Part shown: piece by piece, positions 8,656 to 18,805 of the stretch | How the letters are laid out: the number at the start of each line of letters is the position of its first letter | Numbering within the stretch: position 1 is the stretch's first letter | NCBI RefSeq assembly: GCF_007830265.1 | Contig: NZ_VLKE01000001.1 | Span: forward strand, 6,696,001 to 6,760,000 | Direction: 5' to 3' | DNA from: Micromonospora olivasterospora | Lineage (GTDB): Bacteria; Actinomycetota; Actinomycetes; Mycobacteriales; Micromonosporaceae | Length of the DNA: 64,000 nt | Notes under the pieces: model-generated | Database searches by the model: none | What the model saw: the letters and a program-made list of their open reading frames with translations, nothing else | What the model was told of the DNA's origin: nothing | Made by a program: the position numbers and the translations under genes

Positions 8656-10410
8656 CTAGGCGCCCCTGTTGCTGGTGAAGGCTGTGGCCTGGTGCAGCTC
8701 GCTCGCGTACACCCGCAGCAGGCTGCGGACCGCGCAGGCCACCCCGCGCCCGAACGCGCACAGGCTCGCCACGTTCAGCACCTCGAGCAGCGGTTCGTGG
8801 TCGGCGAGTACCTCCGCCGCCTGGGCGGGTCCCCCGAGCCGCTCGACCAGTTCTATGCCGCGGCGGGTGCCCACCCGGCAGGGGGTGCAGGCTCCGCAGC
8901 TCTCCGCCGCCCCGAACGCCCAGGCATGCCGAAGGATCGCCGCGGCCGGCACGGTCGAGTCGACCGCGACGAGGCTGGCGTGCCCCAACGCGGCCCCGGC
9001 CTCCGTAAGCGGCCGGGTCAACAGTGGCAGGTCGAGCTGGTCGGGGGTGAGAAAGCCGCCGAGCGGGCCGCCGACCTGCACCGCGCGCAACTGGTACGGC
9101 TCCCGAAGCCCGCCGCCGAGATCCTCCACGAGGTGCCGCAGCGGCACACCGAACTCCACCTCGTACACCCCCGGCCGGCGGAAACGCTGACTCAGGCAGA
9201 CCAGCTTGGTGCCGGGTTCGTCCGGGTGGCCCAGCCGGGCATAGGCCGCCCCACCATGCCGCACGATCCACGGCACCGCCGCCAGCGTCTCCACGTTGTT
9301 GACCGCGGTCGGCCGCCCGAGGAAGCCGTGGCTGGTCGGGTACGGAGGACGCGCCCGCACCGCCGCCCGCAACCCGGCCAGGGCGTGCAGCAACGCCGTC
9401 TCCTCCCCCGCGACATACGAGCCGGCCCCCACGACAATCTCCACGTCGAAGTCGACCGGCGAGTCGTGCACCCCCTTTCCCAGGTGACCGGCCTGGCGCG
9501 CCTGCGCCACCGCGGCACGCAGCCGCTCGGCCGCCGTCGGGTACTCCGAGCGCACGAGGATCAGGCCGTGCCGCGCGCCCACCGCGAACCCGGCCAGTGC
9601 CAGGCCCTCCAGGATCCGGTGCGGGTCGTGCTCCATCAGCAGTCGATCGCCGTACGAGCCGGGGTCACCCTCGTCGCCGTTGCCCACCACGTACCGGGGC
9701 GCGGGTTCGCCGGCGGTCATCGACCACTTCTTCGCCACCGGGAAACCGGCCCCGCCCCGCCCGCGCAAACCAGAGGCGGCGATCTCGGACATGACCTTCT
9801 CGCGGGAACCGGCCGCCACGACGCTGGGCCACACCGCCCACGGCTCCTCGCCACCGACCAGCCCGGCCAGCACCACCGGCCGTTCGACCGCGCTCGCGTA
9901 CGGGATCTGCGCCGCCTGCATCTTCAACGGCTCGACCCAACCGGGCCTCGTCCGCCGCTGCGCGGCCAGCGGGTCACCGAACAGCCCACCCAGAGTCTCC
10001 CCGCTGGCTGGTAGCTCCCCGTCGAGCACGGCGGGCGAGTCGTAGCAGTACCCAAGGCACCGCACGCCCTGCAGCGACACCGACCCGTCCGCCGCGCACT
10101 CGCCCAGGCGCACGCCCAGCGCCCGCTCCAGCCGTGCGATGTGCTGGCCCTGGCTGCTCACCAAGCACGAGGTCCCTTCGCACACCCGGACGTGACGTCG
10201 GCCCCGCCGGCCCTCGGCGAAGTCCGCGTAGTAGGTCGCCGAACCGGTCACGGCCGCCACCGGCCAGCCGAACTCGCCAGCGGCCTGCGCCAAGTCGTCG
10301 GCGTCGACCCGCCCGTCCTCATCCTGCGCCTGCCGAAGCCGATCCAGCATCCGCGTACCCGGCCGGCCCAGGCGCTCCTGCAACTCGACGAACGCCTCCC
10401 GCGGCTCCAT
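8656..10410 (-). CDS. Formate dehydrogenase beta subunit, NuoE-NuoF fusion (NADH:acceptor module)
   Basis: About 584 residues. The first ~150 form a NuoE/thioredoxin-like [2Fe-2S] domain (CEGTSC and later CLGYCYDSP supply the four Cys). The rest is NuoF-like: GLRGRGGAGFPVAKKW and NGDEGDPGSYGDR are the FMN/NADH-binding motifs, followed by the [4Fe-4S] site ESCGACTPCR plus SLCAFGRG. It takes electrons from the alpha subunit and reduces NAD+. The usual FdsG and FdsB proteins are fused into one here. A GTG at 10443 would add 11 residues; I prefer the ATG at 10410, preceded by GGGGGAT. No FdhD-type maturation gene is visible nearby. Confidence 0.9.
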   Translation of the reverse strand: MEPREAFVELQERLGRPGTRMLDRLRQAQDEDGRVDADDLAQAAGEFGWPVAAVTGSATYYADFAEGRRGRRHVRVCEGTSCLVSSQGQHIARLERALGVRLGECAADGSVSLQGVRCLGYCYDSPAVLDGELPASGETLGGLFGDPLAAQRRTRPGWVEPLKMQAAQIPYASAVERPVVLAGLVGGEEPWAVWPSVVAAGSREKVMSEIAASGLRGRGGAGFPVAKKWSMTAGEPAPRYVVGNGDEGDPGSYGDRLLMEHDPHRILEGLALAGFAVGARHGLILVRSEYPTAAERLRAAVAQARQAGHLGKGVHDSPVDFDVEIVVGAGSYVAGEETALLHALAGLRAAVRARPPYPTSHGFLGRPTAVNNVETLAAVPWIVRHGGAAYARLGHPDEPGTKLVCLSQRFRRPGVYEVEFGVPLRHLVEDLGGGLREPYQLRAVQVGGPLGGFLTPDQLDLPLLTRPLTEAGAALGHASLVAVDSTVPAAAILRHAWAFGAAESCGACTPCRVGTRRGIELVERLGGPAQAAEVLADHEPLLEVLNVASLCAFGRGVACAVRSLLRVYASELHQATAFTSNRGA

Positions 10411-10520
10411 CGCACCATCCCCCGCGCGCCGCTGCCCTTGCACCCAAACTATGTCCGCTTCAAAGGAGATCGGGGTGAAATAGGCATGTTGCCTTGCTCT
10501 GACCGTCGGGTGGCTAGGGC

Positions 10521-10650
10521 GTGCTAGCCGGCGAGGACGAGGTGCTGCGGCTGATGGAGCAGCACCAGATCCGACGGCTGCCGGTGATAGACGACCATCG
10601 CCTGGTCGGGATGATCAGCGAGGCGGACCTCGCCCACCCGCCTGGGGGAA
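10521..10650 (+). pseudogene. CBS-domain protein remnant
   Basis: The plus frame reads EDEVLRLMEQHQIRRLPVID followed by DHRLVGMISEADLA, the second half of a CBS motif as found in small two-CBS proteins of actinobacterial dormancy regions. There is no upstream half and the frame loses similarity after ADLA, so this is a scrap of about 40 residues. It lies just upstream of the formate dehydrogenase operon, on the other strand. Confidence 0.6.
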
Positions 10651-10679
10651 CACAGGGCAGCCCAATCCACGGACCGGAT

Positions 10680-10835
10680 CTACTCGACACCGCCGGACTT
10701 GTAGCCAGCCGCCGGCTGTCCGTCGCACTCCCCGTAACGGGGGAAACGGGCGATCGGTAGGCCGGAACAGCGGGTGGCCGGTCGGCGGCGGAAGGTACCG
10801 ATCACCAGGTAGCCGTCCGGCCTCAGCGCATACCG
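10680..10835 (-). pseudogene. SAM-dependent methyltransferase remnant
   Basis: The minus strand reads RYALRPDGYLVIGTFRRRP followed by RCSGLPIARF. This resembles the strand-5 region of small class I methyltransferases (LxPxGxLVIGTF...CSGLPVxRY). Nothing upstream matches the SAM-binding glycine-rich motif, so only a C-terminal scrap remains. It overlaps, on the opposite strand, the tail of the CBS remnant's open frame. The assignment rests on one short motif. Confidence 0.4.
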
Positions 10836-11224
10836 TTAGCGGGTCCCGGTCGGCGGGGTCGGTGAGGACAGGGAGCAGTGCACGACTCGCGCTGTTGCCC
10901 GGCCGGCCAGCAGCGCCTCGGACAGCGTCTTGAACCAGCGCTCCAACGGCGACTTGTCTGTAGGGGCTCTGCGTACGCCGCTCATTGGTGCACCCTTGTC
11001 TCACTCGAGCTGATGTTGGTTCGAGTGCACCGGTGACCGTCGGGCCATCGCCCAGCTCGCTCGACCTTCGAGGTCCAGCGTGAGTTCTGCGAGGCCCGGC
11101 GGCCCGGGACACCCCGACTGGCAACAGGGCTATGCGCCATCGAGCGCCGCTCAATGAGCGACCGGCAGTGGTGTCCCGGAACCGCCAGGTGCTTCCCCAC
11201 TGGTAGCGCAGCGGAGAGGCAACT
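10836..11224. other. Non-coding boundary region before the IS110 element
   Basis: About 390 bases without a supported gene. It probably contains the left end of the IS110-family element that follows; IS110 elements lack clear terminal inverted repeats, so I cannot place the boundary. Confidence 0.35.
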
Positions 11225-11992
11225 ATGAGTGTGACCGACACCGCCGCGTCGGCGCGAGGGAACTCGGCCGGGGTGGACTGGGCCAAGGACGACTACGCGG
11301 TCTGCGTGGTCGACGCCGACGGTGAGCCGTTGGAGCGGCTGACGCTGAAATACACCAGGACCGGCCTGAGACGGCTGATCGACCTGCTCGACCGGCATCG
11401 GGTGGACGCGGTCGGCATCGAACGCCCGGACGGGCCGATCGTAGATGCGTTGCTGGCCGCCGAGGCGACCGTGTACGTCAGCCGGCAGTTCCTGACCCTG
11501 TTCACCACCCAGGACGCCCTGGACTGGCTGTCGCCCAAGCGCCTGGCCGCCTGGCTGAAGAGCGTGAGCTACTGCGGCCGCACCGACCCAGCCGTGCTCA
11601 CCGTCCGCGCCGCCCGGCTGCTCGCCGAGATCGGCGACGCCCGCGGCCGGTTCCCCACCCCAGCGTCCCTGGCCTGCCTCGCCGGCGTCGCACCCTCGAC
11701 CCGCGAATCCGGCAAAGTCCGCATCGTGACCTTCCGCTGGGCCGTGGACAAACAACTGCGCGACGCCGTCTGCGACTTCGCCGGCGACAGCCGCCACGCC
11801 AACCCCTGGGCCGCCGACCTCTACCAACGAACCCGAGCCCGCGGCCACGACCATCCCCACGCGGTCCGTATCCTGGCCCGCGCCTGGCTGGACATCATCT
11901 GGAAATGCTGGACCACCAACACCCCCTACGACCCGGACCGCCACCGAGCCCTCCAACACCTGCTCAAACAAGATCATCAAGTGGCGGCTTGA
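11225..11992 (+). pseudogene. IS110-family transposase with internal in-frame deletion
   Basis: A 255-residue open frame that starts like an IS110 transposase (GVDWAKDDYAVCVVD and VGIERPDG carry the first Asp and the Glu of the DEDD domain). It then jumps at about residue 88 straight into the C-terminal half (RFPTPASLACLAGVAPSTRE and the terminal helices). The KTDxxDA segment with the remaining catalytic aspartates is missing, as are some 130-150 residues in total. The frame is preserved, but the protein should be catalytically dead. It lies just beyond the 3' end of mgtA, whose last ~20 codons may derive from the element's edge. Confidence 0.75.
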
Positions 11993-12003
11993 CACAGGGC
12001 AAC

Positions 12004-14588
12004 TCACGCCCGTTCCACGAGGCTGCCACCGTCGCCGCCCACCTGGCAGCGCTCACCCGCAATGCCTAGGTGGTCGGGTGGGAACCGGCGTTTGGTGAGT
12101 TCGTTGACGACGATGTACACGACGCCGAACGCGGCGAGGGTGGCGAGCACCGGCAGCGGCGGCGGGGCGAACCCGAGCGGCCGGGCCAGCGGGCTGTACG
12201 GCAGGGCCACCGTGATCGCGGCGAGCAGCGCGCCGGTGCCGAGCAGGATGGTGGACGGGCGGCTGCGTAGGAAGGCGCGGTTGGTGCGCAGCACCATCAG
12301 CACGATGATCTCGGTGACGGTGAACTGGATGAACCAGGCGGCCCGGAAGACGTCGGTCGGCGTGTGCCACCACCAGCGCAGCACGGCGAGTGCGGCGAGG
12401 TCGAAGGCAATGCTGATCGTGCCGTAGACCAGCATGAAGCGGCGGATCGCCCGGACGTCGACGGTCCGGGGTTGCTGCAACTGCTCCGCGTCGGCGTGAT
12501 CGGTGGAGATGGTGGTGTACGGGATGTCGGAAAGGAAGTTCAGCAGCAGTACCTGACGCGGCAGCAGCGGAAGGAACGGCAGGATCAGCGTCGCGACGCT
12601 CATGCTGACCACGTTGCCGAACGAGGCGCTGGTGTTGACCCGGATGTACTTGAGGGTGTTGGTGAAGGTTCGCCGGCCCAGCCGGACACCGTCGGCCACC
12701 ACGTCCAGGCTCTTCTCGAGCAGGACGATCGCGGCGGCCTGTTTGGCCACGTCGACAGCGGTGTCCACGGAGATGCCGACGTCGGCGGCGTGCAGGGCGG
12801 GCGAGTCGTTGATGCCGTCACCGATGAAACCGACCACGGCGCCACGGGACCGCAGCGCGGCCAGCACGCGTTCCTTCTGCGTCGGATCGACCTCGGCGAA
12901 CACGGCGGTGTCCCCGACCCGGGCGGCCAGGTCGGCGTCCGGGCAGGCGGCGATATCGGCGCCGAGCATCGGCTCGCCGGTGAGGCCGACCTCACGGGCG
13001 ATGTGGGTGGCGGCGTGCCGGTTGTCGCCGGTGATCAACCGGACGCCGATACCCATCCGGGCCAGCCGGCCGATGGCCTGCGCCGCGTCGGACTTCGGGG
13101 GGTCCTGGAAGGTGAGCAGCCCGACGAGGGTCATCCCGGTCTCGTCGGCCGGGGTGGCGGTGGTCGCGTTCGGGAGGGGTCGGACAGCGATGCCCAGTAC
13201 CCGGTGCCCCTGTGCGCTGAGTTCCTCAAAGCGCCGCTGCACCCCGTCGCGGACCTCGTCGACGGTACGACCCCGCGGTCCGTCCGGGCCGTGGCGCAGA
13301 CGTCGAGCACGGACGACAGCGCCCCTTTGGTGATCAACGTGGGGATGCCGTGGTCTTGGATCAGCACGGAGAGTCGCTTGCGAGTGAAGTCGTAGGGAAC
13401 CTCGGCGATTCCGAGGTGCTCGTCCGGGGGCGGCTGGCCGTGCATGATCGCGGTGTCCATCGGGTTGTGGAAGCCGCGTTGCAGGCCCGCGTTGAGCCGG
13501 GCGAGGCGGCTCACTTCGTCGTCCGGCCGCCCGGACACGTCGAGGCTGGCGGTGAGGGTCACCGTCCCGGTGGTGAGGGTGCCGGTCTTGTCGGTCAGCA
13601 GCATCGTCATGGCACCGAAGTCCTCGATGGCCTCGAGCCGTTTGACGATGACCCGCTCGGCAGCCATCATCCGCGCTCCGGCGGACAGGCTCACCGCGAC
13701 AATCGCCGGGAGCATCTGCGGGGTCAGGCCGACTGCCAGCGCCAGGGAGAACAGCAGGGAGTCGATGATCGGGCGGCCCAGCACCAGGTTCGCCGCGAAA
13801 ATCGCCACGAGGAGCACCACCATGATGCGGACCAGCAGCAGCCCGAAGCGGGTCAGGCCGCGCTGGAAGCCGGTGGCGGCCGGGCGGGCGGCTACCCGCC
13901 CGGCCACGCTGGCGAAGGCGGTGCCCCGGCCGGTGCACATCACCACGGCCCGGCCGGTCCCGCTGACCACGTGTGTGCCCATCCACACGGCGTTGGTCCG
14001 CCGGGCCAGATCCGCCTCCGCCGGGGCCTCCCCCGGCGTCTTCTCCACCGGGAACGCCTCACCCGTCAGCGCCGACTGGTCCACCTGCAACCGTTGGGCG
14101 TCGACCAACCGGCAGTCCGCCGGCACCACGTCCCCAGCGCGCAGCACCACCAGGTCACCGACCACGACCTCGGGCACCGGCACCGCCGCCTCCCGGCCGT
14201 CGCGGATCACCTCCGCGCACACCCGGACCCGCGCCTGCAGGGCGTCGACGGCCCGTCCGGCGGCGCGTTCCTGCCAGAAGCCCAGCCCGCCGCTGGCCAC
14301 GATGATGGCCAGGATGATCACCCCGTCAAGGAGATCACCGAGGGCCATCGACAGCACCGTCGCGGCGACCAGGATCAAGATGATCGGGCTGGTGAACTGG
14401 GTCAGCAGCAGCCGCCACCCCCGCCGGCGGCCCACCTCGACCTGATTCGGGCCGTGCTCGCGCCGCAGCCGGGCGGCCTCCGCGTCCGAGCGTCCCCGGT
14501 CGGTGGCCCGGATCGCCCGCAGCGCCTCGGGCAGCGGCCCGACCCAGAACGCCCCGCTCCGCTCCCGCGGGCCGACCCCCGACTCCAC
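12004..14588 (-). pseudogene. mgtA: Mg2+-transporting P-type ATPase (MgtA/MgtB type), frameshifted
   Basis: Two overlapping minus-strand frames together encode one P3B-type magnesium ATPase of about 860 residues. The first (from the GTG at 14588, behind GGAGGGG) carries the N-terminal region, the first helices, the actuator (SALTGE), the family signature VGLTPQMLPAIV and the phosphorylation site DKTGTLTTG. It loses similarity near base 13265. The homology resumes in another frame with RTVDEVRDGVQRRFEEL and continues through GDGINDSPAL and six C-terminal helices to 12004. A single-base shift in the nucleotide-binding domain explains this. It is either a real inactivating mutation or a sequencing error. 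The last residues run into IS110-associated sequence. The upstream region is cut by an IS5-family element at 14670. Confidence 0.85.
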
Positions 14589-14669
14589 CCACCCCTCCGG
14601 ACCGCCCTGGCAGGCACCGCCCCGCCCGTGAACTGACGCTATACAGCGACTGCCGGGCCACGCGGCTAA

Positions 14670-15693
14670 GAGACCGTCGGGTAACCGGGTGACTACGTGG
14701 CGAGAAGTCGCTCGACGTTGATGCGTTGGGCGGCTTCGCGCTCGGTGGCGTTGGCCCAGCGGATCGTTTGACCGGCCAGGCGTATCGTCATGAGTCGAAT
14801 CATCGCTACCTTGATCATGGCCTCTGAGTTGACGGTCAGCCGTTCGTAGTCCCGGGCCAGGCGTCGGTTACGGACCAGCCAACCCAGCGTCCTCTCTACC
14901 ACCCACCGGCGCGGTAGGACCTTGAAGCCCTTGACGTCGTCGTTGCGCTTGACGATCTCCACCAGGATGCCGAGCTGCTCTTTCGCCCAGGTCAGCAGAG
15001 TGGAGTCGATGCTGTTGGCGTAGCCGCCGTCGGCCCACACGAGGGCGATGGTGGTGAACGCCTCGGCCAGCCGCGCCAGGATCCGCCGGCCACCGGGACG
15101 GTCGTTGACCGAGGCGGAGGTGACCATCACGACCAGGATCAGCCCCATCGTGTCCACGACCAGGTGCCGCTTGCGGCCGGTGGTCTTCTTGCCCATGTCG
15201 AACCCACGGCATTCGCCGCCCTCACTGGATTTGATGGACTGGGCGTCCAGCACCGCCGCTGTCGGCTCCGGCTCACGACCGGCCGCGACCCGCACCTGCC
15301 GGCGAAGCTCGTCGTGGATCGCGTCCCACGTTCCGTTCTTCCGCCACGTCGTGAACCAGCGATGTGCCGCGTCCGGTGGCGCCAGATCCCGCGGCATCAT
15401 CCGCCACGGACAGCCCGACCGCAGCACATAGAAGATCGAATCCAGGATCAGCCGATCTCCCCACTTGCGCGGCCGGCCGCCTTTACGCAGGTCGCGTACC
15501 GGCATCAAGGGCGCGAGGATCGCCCACATCGCATCGGTCAAGCTCGACGGATAGCATGAACGGGCGTCATCCCCGCCACAGTTGCAGTTGCGCACACAAC
15601 GCGATCATGGCGGGGATGATCTATTTGTCGAGCACCTGGCATCGACGTGTCTCCCCGTAACAGAACGCTCGGAGCTGGTTACCCGACGGTCTC
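14670..15693 (-). mobile_element. IS5-family insertion sequence, complete, with TAA target duplication
   Basis: A 1024-bp element bounded by 17-bp perfect inverted repeats (GAGACCGTCGGGTAACC at 14670-14686 and its complement at 15677-15693). It is flanked by direct TAA triplets at 14667-14669 and 15694-15696, the type of short target duplication made by IS5-family elements. It carries one intact transposase on the minus strand and looks recently mobile. It lies immediately upstream of mgtA. Confidence 0.9.
14693..15595 (-). CDS. IS5-family transposase (300 aa)
   Basis: A complete DDE transposase. The N-terminal DUF4096-like domain (SLTDAMWAILAPLMP, then FYVLRSGCPWRMMPRDLAPP) is followed by the catalytic core: Asp in VLDAQSIK, Asp in VWADGGYAN and Glu in RRWVVERTLGWL with the usual arginine/lysine neighbours. 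Length is normal for this group. The gene fills the element bounded by the 17-bp inverted repeats. It should be functional. Confidence 0.92.
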   Translation of the reverse strand: MRNCNCGGDDARSCYPSSLTDAMWAILAPLMPVRDLRKGGRPRKWGDRLILDSIFYVLRSGCPWRMMPRDLAPPDAAHRWFTTWRKNGTWDAIHDELRRQVRVAAGREPEPTAAVLDAQSIKSSEGGECRGFDMGKKTTGRKRHLVVDTMGLILVVMVTSASVNDRPGGRRILARLAEAFTTIALVWADGGYANSIDSTLLTWAKEQLGILVEIVKRNDDVKGFKVLPRRWVVERTLGWLVRNRRLARDYERLTVNSEAMIKVAMIRLMTIRLAGQTIRWANATEREAAQRINVERLLAT

Positions 15694-15829
15694 TAAACCG
15701 GCCAACCTCCGGAGGGGGTACCGGCGCCCGGATCTTCGGCTGGCCTGCGGAGGCCCGCCCCACCACCCCGTGTTGGGGAGCCGCTCACGCTGGTCATTGG
15801 CGAAGCCTGGACGGGGACTATCCGCCTAG

Positions 15830-17208
15830 TACTGCAACGGCGGGTCGTGGCTTCGGCTGCTGATCGTTCGTTGACTGGTTGTGGTGGATGCGCAGTTGGT
15901 CGGGTCGTGGGATGCCGGGTTGGAGGAGTTGTTCTTCCGGTTCTCGCATCGGTTTACTCGAGTGGAGCCGCGGCGGCGGGCGTGGGCGTATGTGCGGGGG
16001 TTGCTGGCGCCGTTGGAGCGGCGCAACGGCTGGACCCTCGCGGAGCAGGCTGGGCATGTCTCGCCGGACGGGTTGCAGGGCATGTTGTGCAGCGCGGCGT
16101 GGGACCGGGACGCGGTCCGCGATGACGTACGCGACTACGTCGTGGAGCAGATCGGCGATGCGGCCGGGGTGCTCGTCGCCGACGAGACCGGGTTCGTCAA
16201 GAAGGGCCGCGCCTCGGCGGGGGTCCAACGGCAGTATTCAGGCACGGCGGGCAAGACGGAGAACTGCCAGATCGGCACGTTCCTGTGCTACGCCACGAGT
16301 CGGGGCCGGGCGTTGATCGACCGGGAGTTGTACCTGCCCAAGTCGTGGACCGGCGACCGGGACCGGTGCCGAGCGGCGGCGATCCCGGACGAGGTCGAGT
16401 TCGCCACGAAGCCGCAGCAGGCTCGGGCCATGCTGGAGCGGGCGATCACCGCCGGGGTGCCGTTTTCGTGGTTCACCGCCGACGAGGCCTACGGGCAGAA
16501 CCCCGGCCTGCGGGGCTGGCTGGAGGAGCAGGACATCGCGTATGTGATGGCCACCCGATGCGACGACGAGGTGCCCTCCGGGTTGCATACCACCACCCGC
16601 GTCGATGAGCTGATCGCCAGAGTACGTGCGGGCGCGTGGCAGCGGCTGTCGTGCGGCGATGGCGCGCACGGACCACGCCGCTACGACTGGGCCCGGGTGC
16701 CGATCCGCCGCACCTTCGCCCACGGCCGCCGCGGCTGGGTCCTGGCCCGACGCTCGATCAGCGACCCTAGCGACATCGCCTACTACGTCTGCTTCGGCCC
16801 CGCGGCACCCGACTGCGGGAACTCGTGCGGGTCGCCGGTAGCCGTTGGTCGGTGGAGGAATCGTTCCAGACCGCGAAGAACGAGGTCGGCCTGGACCAGT
16901 ACCAGGTCCGCCGCTACGACGCCTGGTACGGCCACATCACCCTGGCCATGGCCGCTGCCGCGTTCCTCGTCGTCACCCGCGCCCGCGAAGCCGCAAAGGG
17001 GGCACCACCGGCAGCGAGGGCAGCCTGATCCCGCTGAGCAGCAACGAGATCCGCCACCTGTTCGCCCACCTCGTCCTGACCATCCGCCACCACGCCAGCC
17101 ACATCCTGCACTGGTCCAACTTCCGCCGCCTACGCCAGGAACAAGCCCGAGCCGCCCACTACCGCAAACGACTCGAACCGCCATAAGTCACGACCCGCCG
17201 TTGCAGTA
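15830..17208 (+). mobile_element. IS701-family insertion sequence with CTAG target duplication
   Basis: A 1379-bp element with perfect ~20-bp inverted repeats (TACTGCAACGGCGGGTCGTG at 15830 and its complement ending at 17208). It is flanked by CTAG on both sides (15826-15829 and 17209-17212), as expected for IS701-type insertions into CTAG. Its transposase is frameshifted, so the element is probably immobile unless complemented. Confidence 0.88.
15881..17186 (+). pseudogene. IS701-family transposase, two frameshifts
   Basis: The first frame encodes the N-terminal and catalytic part: RVEPRRRAWAYVRGLLAPLE, then the first Asp in VLVADETGFVKKG, VQRQYSGTAGKTENCQIGTF and the second Asp in FTADEAYGQNP. 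Homology moves to a second frame near 16815 ([20 protein letters not shown] carries the catalytic Glu). It moves again near 17005 into a third frame ending ASHILHWSNFRRLRQEQARA. Joined, this would be a ~430-residue transposase of normal length. Two independent indels argue for real decay. Confidence 0.85.
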
Positions 17209-17215
17209 CTAGGCC

Positions 17216-18803
17216 CAAGGCCGGGTAGTTAGGCGGCGGGCGTGGCTGTCAAGCCGATGGGCCCGGGGGCGGTAAAAGCAACGGAACTCCGGTAGAACTG
17301 GCGGTCGACCAAGATCCACCGTTTCTGCCCGGGAGTTCCGTTGCCGGATCATTCTGCCCTGTCCCGCACTGTGGCCGCCATCACCCGCACTGTCCGGGTC
17401 GCGGCGGGAGTGTTCGCCCCGGGCCATCTCGGGGAACTCACCTCGATCGTGCCCTTTGAACTCGTCGATGCGGTGCTGGCCGAGACCGGTACGGTGCAGG
17501 CAAGACTACGGAACCTGCCGTCCCGGGTCGGGGTGTACTTCGTGCTGGCGATGTGCCTGTTCCCGGAGGTCGGCTACCGGCGGGTCTGGGCCAAGATGAT
17601 CGCCGGGCTGGTGGGGCTGGTCGTGGTCGTCCCATCGGGTAAAGGGCTACGTGACCTGCGCCGCCGCGTCGGTCCCGCTCCGGTGAAGGCCCTCTTCGAG
17701 GTCCTCGCCGGGCCTCTCGCGCAGCCACACACTCCCGGGGTGCGGTTCGGCCGCTATCGCACGGTGTCCTTCGACGGTTGTACCTCCCAACGCACCGCCG
17801 ACACCGCCCGCAACCGTGCCTGGCTCGGCAAACGCACCGGAAACGGCTACCCGGCGGTGGAGTTGATGACGCTGGTCGAGACCGGCACCCGCGGCATGCT
17901 CGGTGCGGTGTTCGGACCGACCGCCGAGGGCGAGACCAGCTACGCCAGCAAACTGCTGCATCTGCTGGATGCCGGCATGCTCGTGCTGTGGGACAAGGGC
18001 TTCGACTCCAACATGTTCCTGACCGCGGTCGCCGGCACCGGCGCCCAATTCCTGGGCCGGCTGCGCGGCAACCGCCGCCTGCCGGTCCTGGCCCGCCTCG
18101 ACGACGGCTCATACCTGAGCGTCCTCAACCACGTCCCCGTCCGGGTCATCGACGCCACCGTCACCGTCACCTGCGCCGACGCCACCACCTACACCGGCGT
18201 CTACCGCCTCGTCACCTCCCTGCGCGACCCCCGCCGGCACCCGGCACACCGCCTGGTCGAGCTCTATCACCAGCGCTGGGAACACGAATCGGCGTACTAC
18301 GCCCTGCGCCACACCATCCTGCACGGACGAATCCTGCGCTCCGGCGACCCGACCGGCATCCAGCAGGAACTGTGGGCACTGCTGACCGTCTACCAGGCGC
18401 TGCGCACCGCGATGGTCCACGCCACCGAAACCCGGCCCGGGACCGACCCCGACCGGGCCAGCTTCACCATCGCCCTGCACACCGCCCGGGAACAACTCAC
18501 CAACGCCGCCGACGTCCTGCCCGAGAACACCGACCTCACCGGCGCTATCGGCCGCGCCGTCCTCGCTGAACTCCTCCCACCACGCCGAGCACGCACCAGC
18601 ACCCGCCGCGTCAAATCACCACTGTCCCGCTACGCCAAACACCCACCCGGCAGACCCACCACCAACCAGAAGATCACCAACCTCGCCATCACCATCCACG
18701 ACGACACCACCGAACCACTCCCACCACCCACACCATCCCCACCCCGCAAACCCCGCAAACCCCGCTTGACAGCAGCCGCAACGCCCTAACTACCCGGCCT
18801 TGC
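17216..18803 (+). mobile_element. IS4-family insertion sequence
   Basis: An element of about 1.59 kb abutting the IS701 element. The inverted repeats are about 18 bp: CAAGGCCGGGTAGTTAGG from 17216, with its complement ending near 18803. CTAGGCC occurs on both sides of the element and may be a target duplication, but the exact edge is ambiguous by a few bases on the right. It contains one intact transposase. Confidence 0.8.
17341..18789 (+). CDS. IS4-family transposase (482 aa)
   Basis: A complete IS4-type DDE transposase. The N-terminal dimerisation domain contains YFVLAMCLFPEVGYRRVWAK. The core shows the first Asp in TVSFDGCTSQR, the second in VLWDKGFDSNMF, and the YREK-like box with Glu in LYHQRWEHESAYYALRHTIL. 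The C-terminal ~60 residues are Pro/Lys/Arg-rich. It starts with TTG or an equivalent at 17341, close to the left inverted repeat. Length and motifs look functional. Confidence 0.9.
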   Translation: MPDHSALSRTVAAITRTVRVAAGVFAPGHLGELTSIVPFELVDAVLAETGTVQARLRNLPSRVGVYFVLAMCLFPEVGYRRVWAKMIAGLVGLVVVVPSGKGLRDLRRRVGPAPVKALFEVLAGPLAQPHTPGVRFGRYRTVSFDGCTSQRTADTARNRAWLGKRTGNGYPAVELMTLVETGTRGMLGAVFGPTAEGETSYASKLLHLLDAGMLVLWDKGFDSNMFLTAVAGTGAQFLGRLRGNRRLPVLARLDDGSYLSVLNHVPVRVIDATVTVTCADATTYTGVYRLVTSLRDPRRHPAHRLVELYHQRWEHESAYYALRHTILHGRILRSGDPTGIQQELWALLTVYQALRTAMVHATETRPGTDPDRASFTIALHTAREQLTNAADVLPENTDLTGAIGRAVLAELLPPRRARTSTRRVKSPLSRYAKHPPGRPTTNQKITNLAITIHDDTTEPLPPPTPSPPRKPRKPRLTAAATP

Positions 18804-18805
18804 GC

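Noticed and set aside
10982..12007. A 341-residue minus-strand frame over the IS110 gene
   Set aside because: It is antisense to a recognisable transposase; its Gly/Val/Ala-rich translation matches no family.
12364..14636. Several plus-strand frames over mgtA
   Set aside because: They mirror the ATPase codons and have His/Gln/Arg-rich shadow composition.
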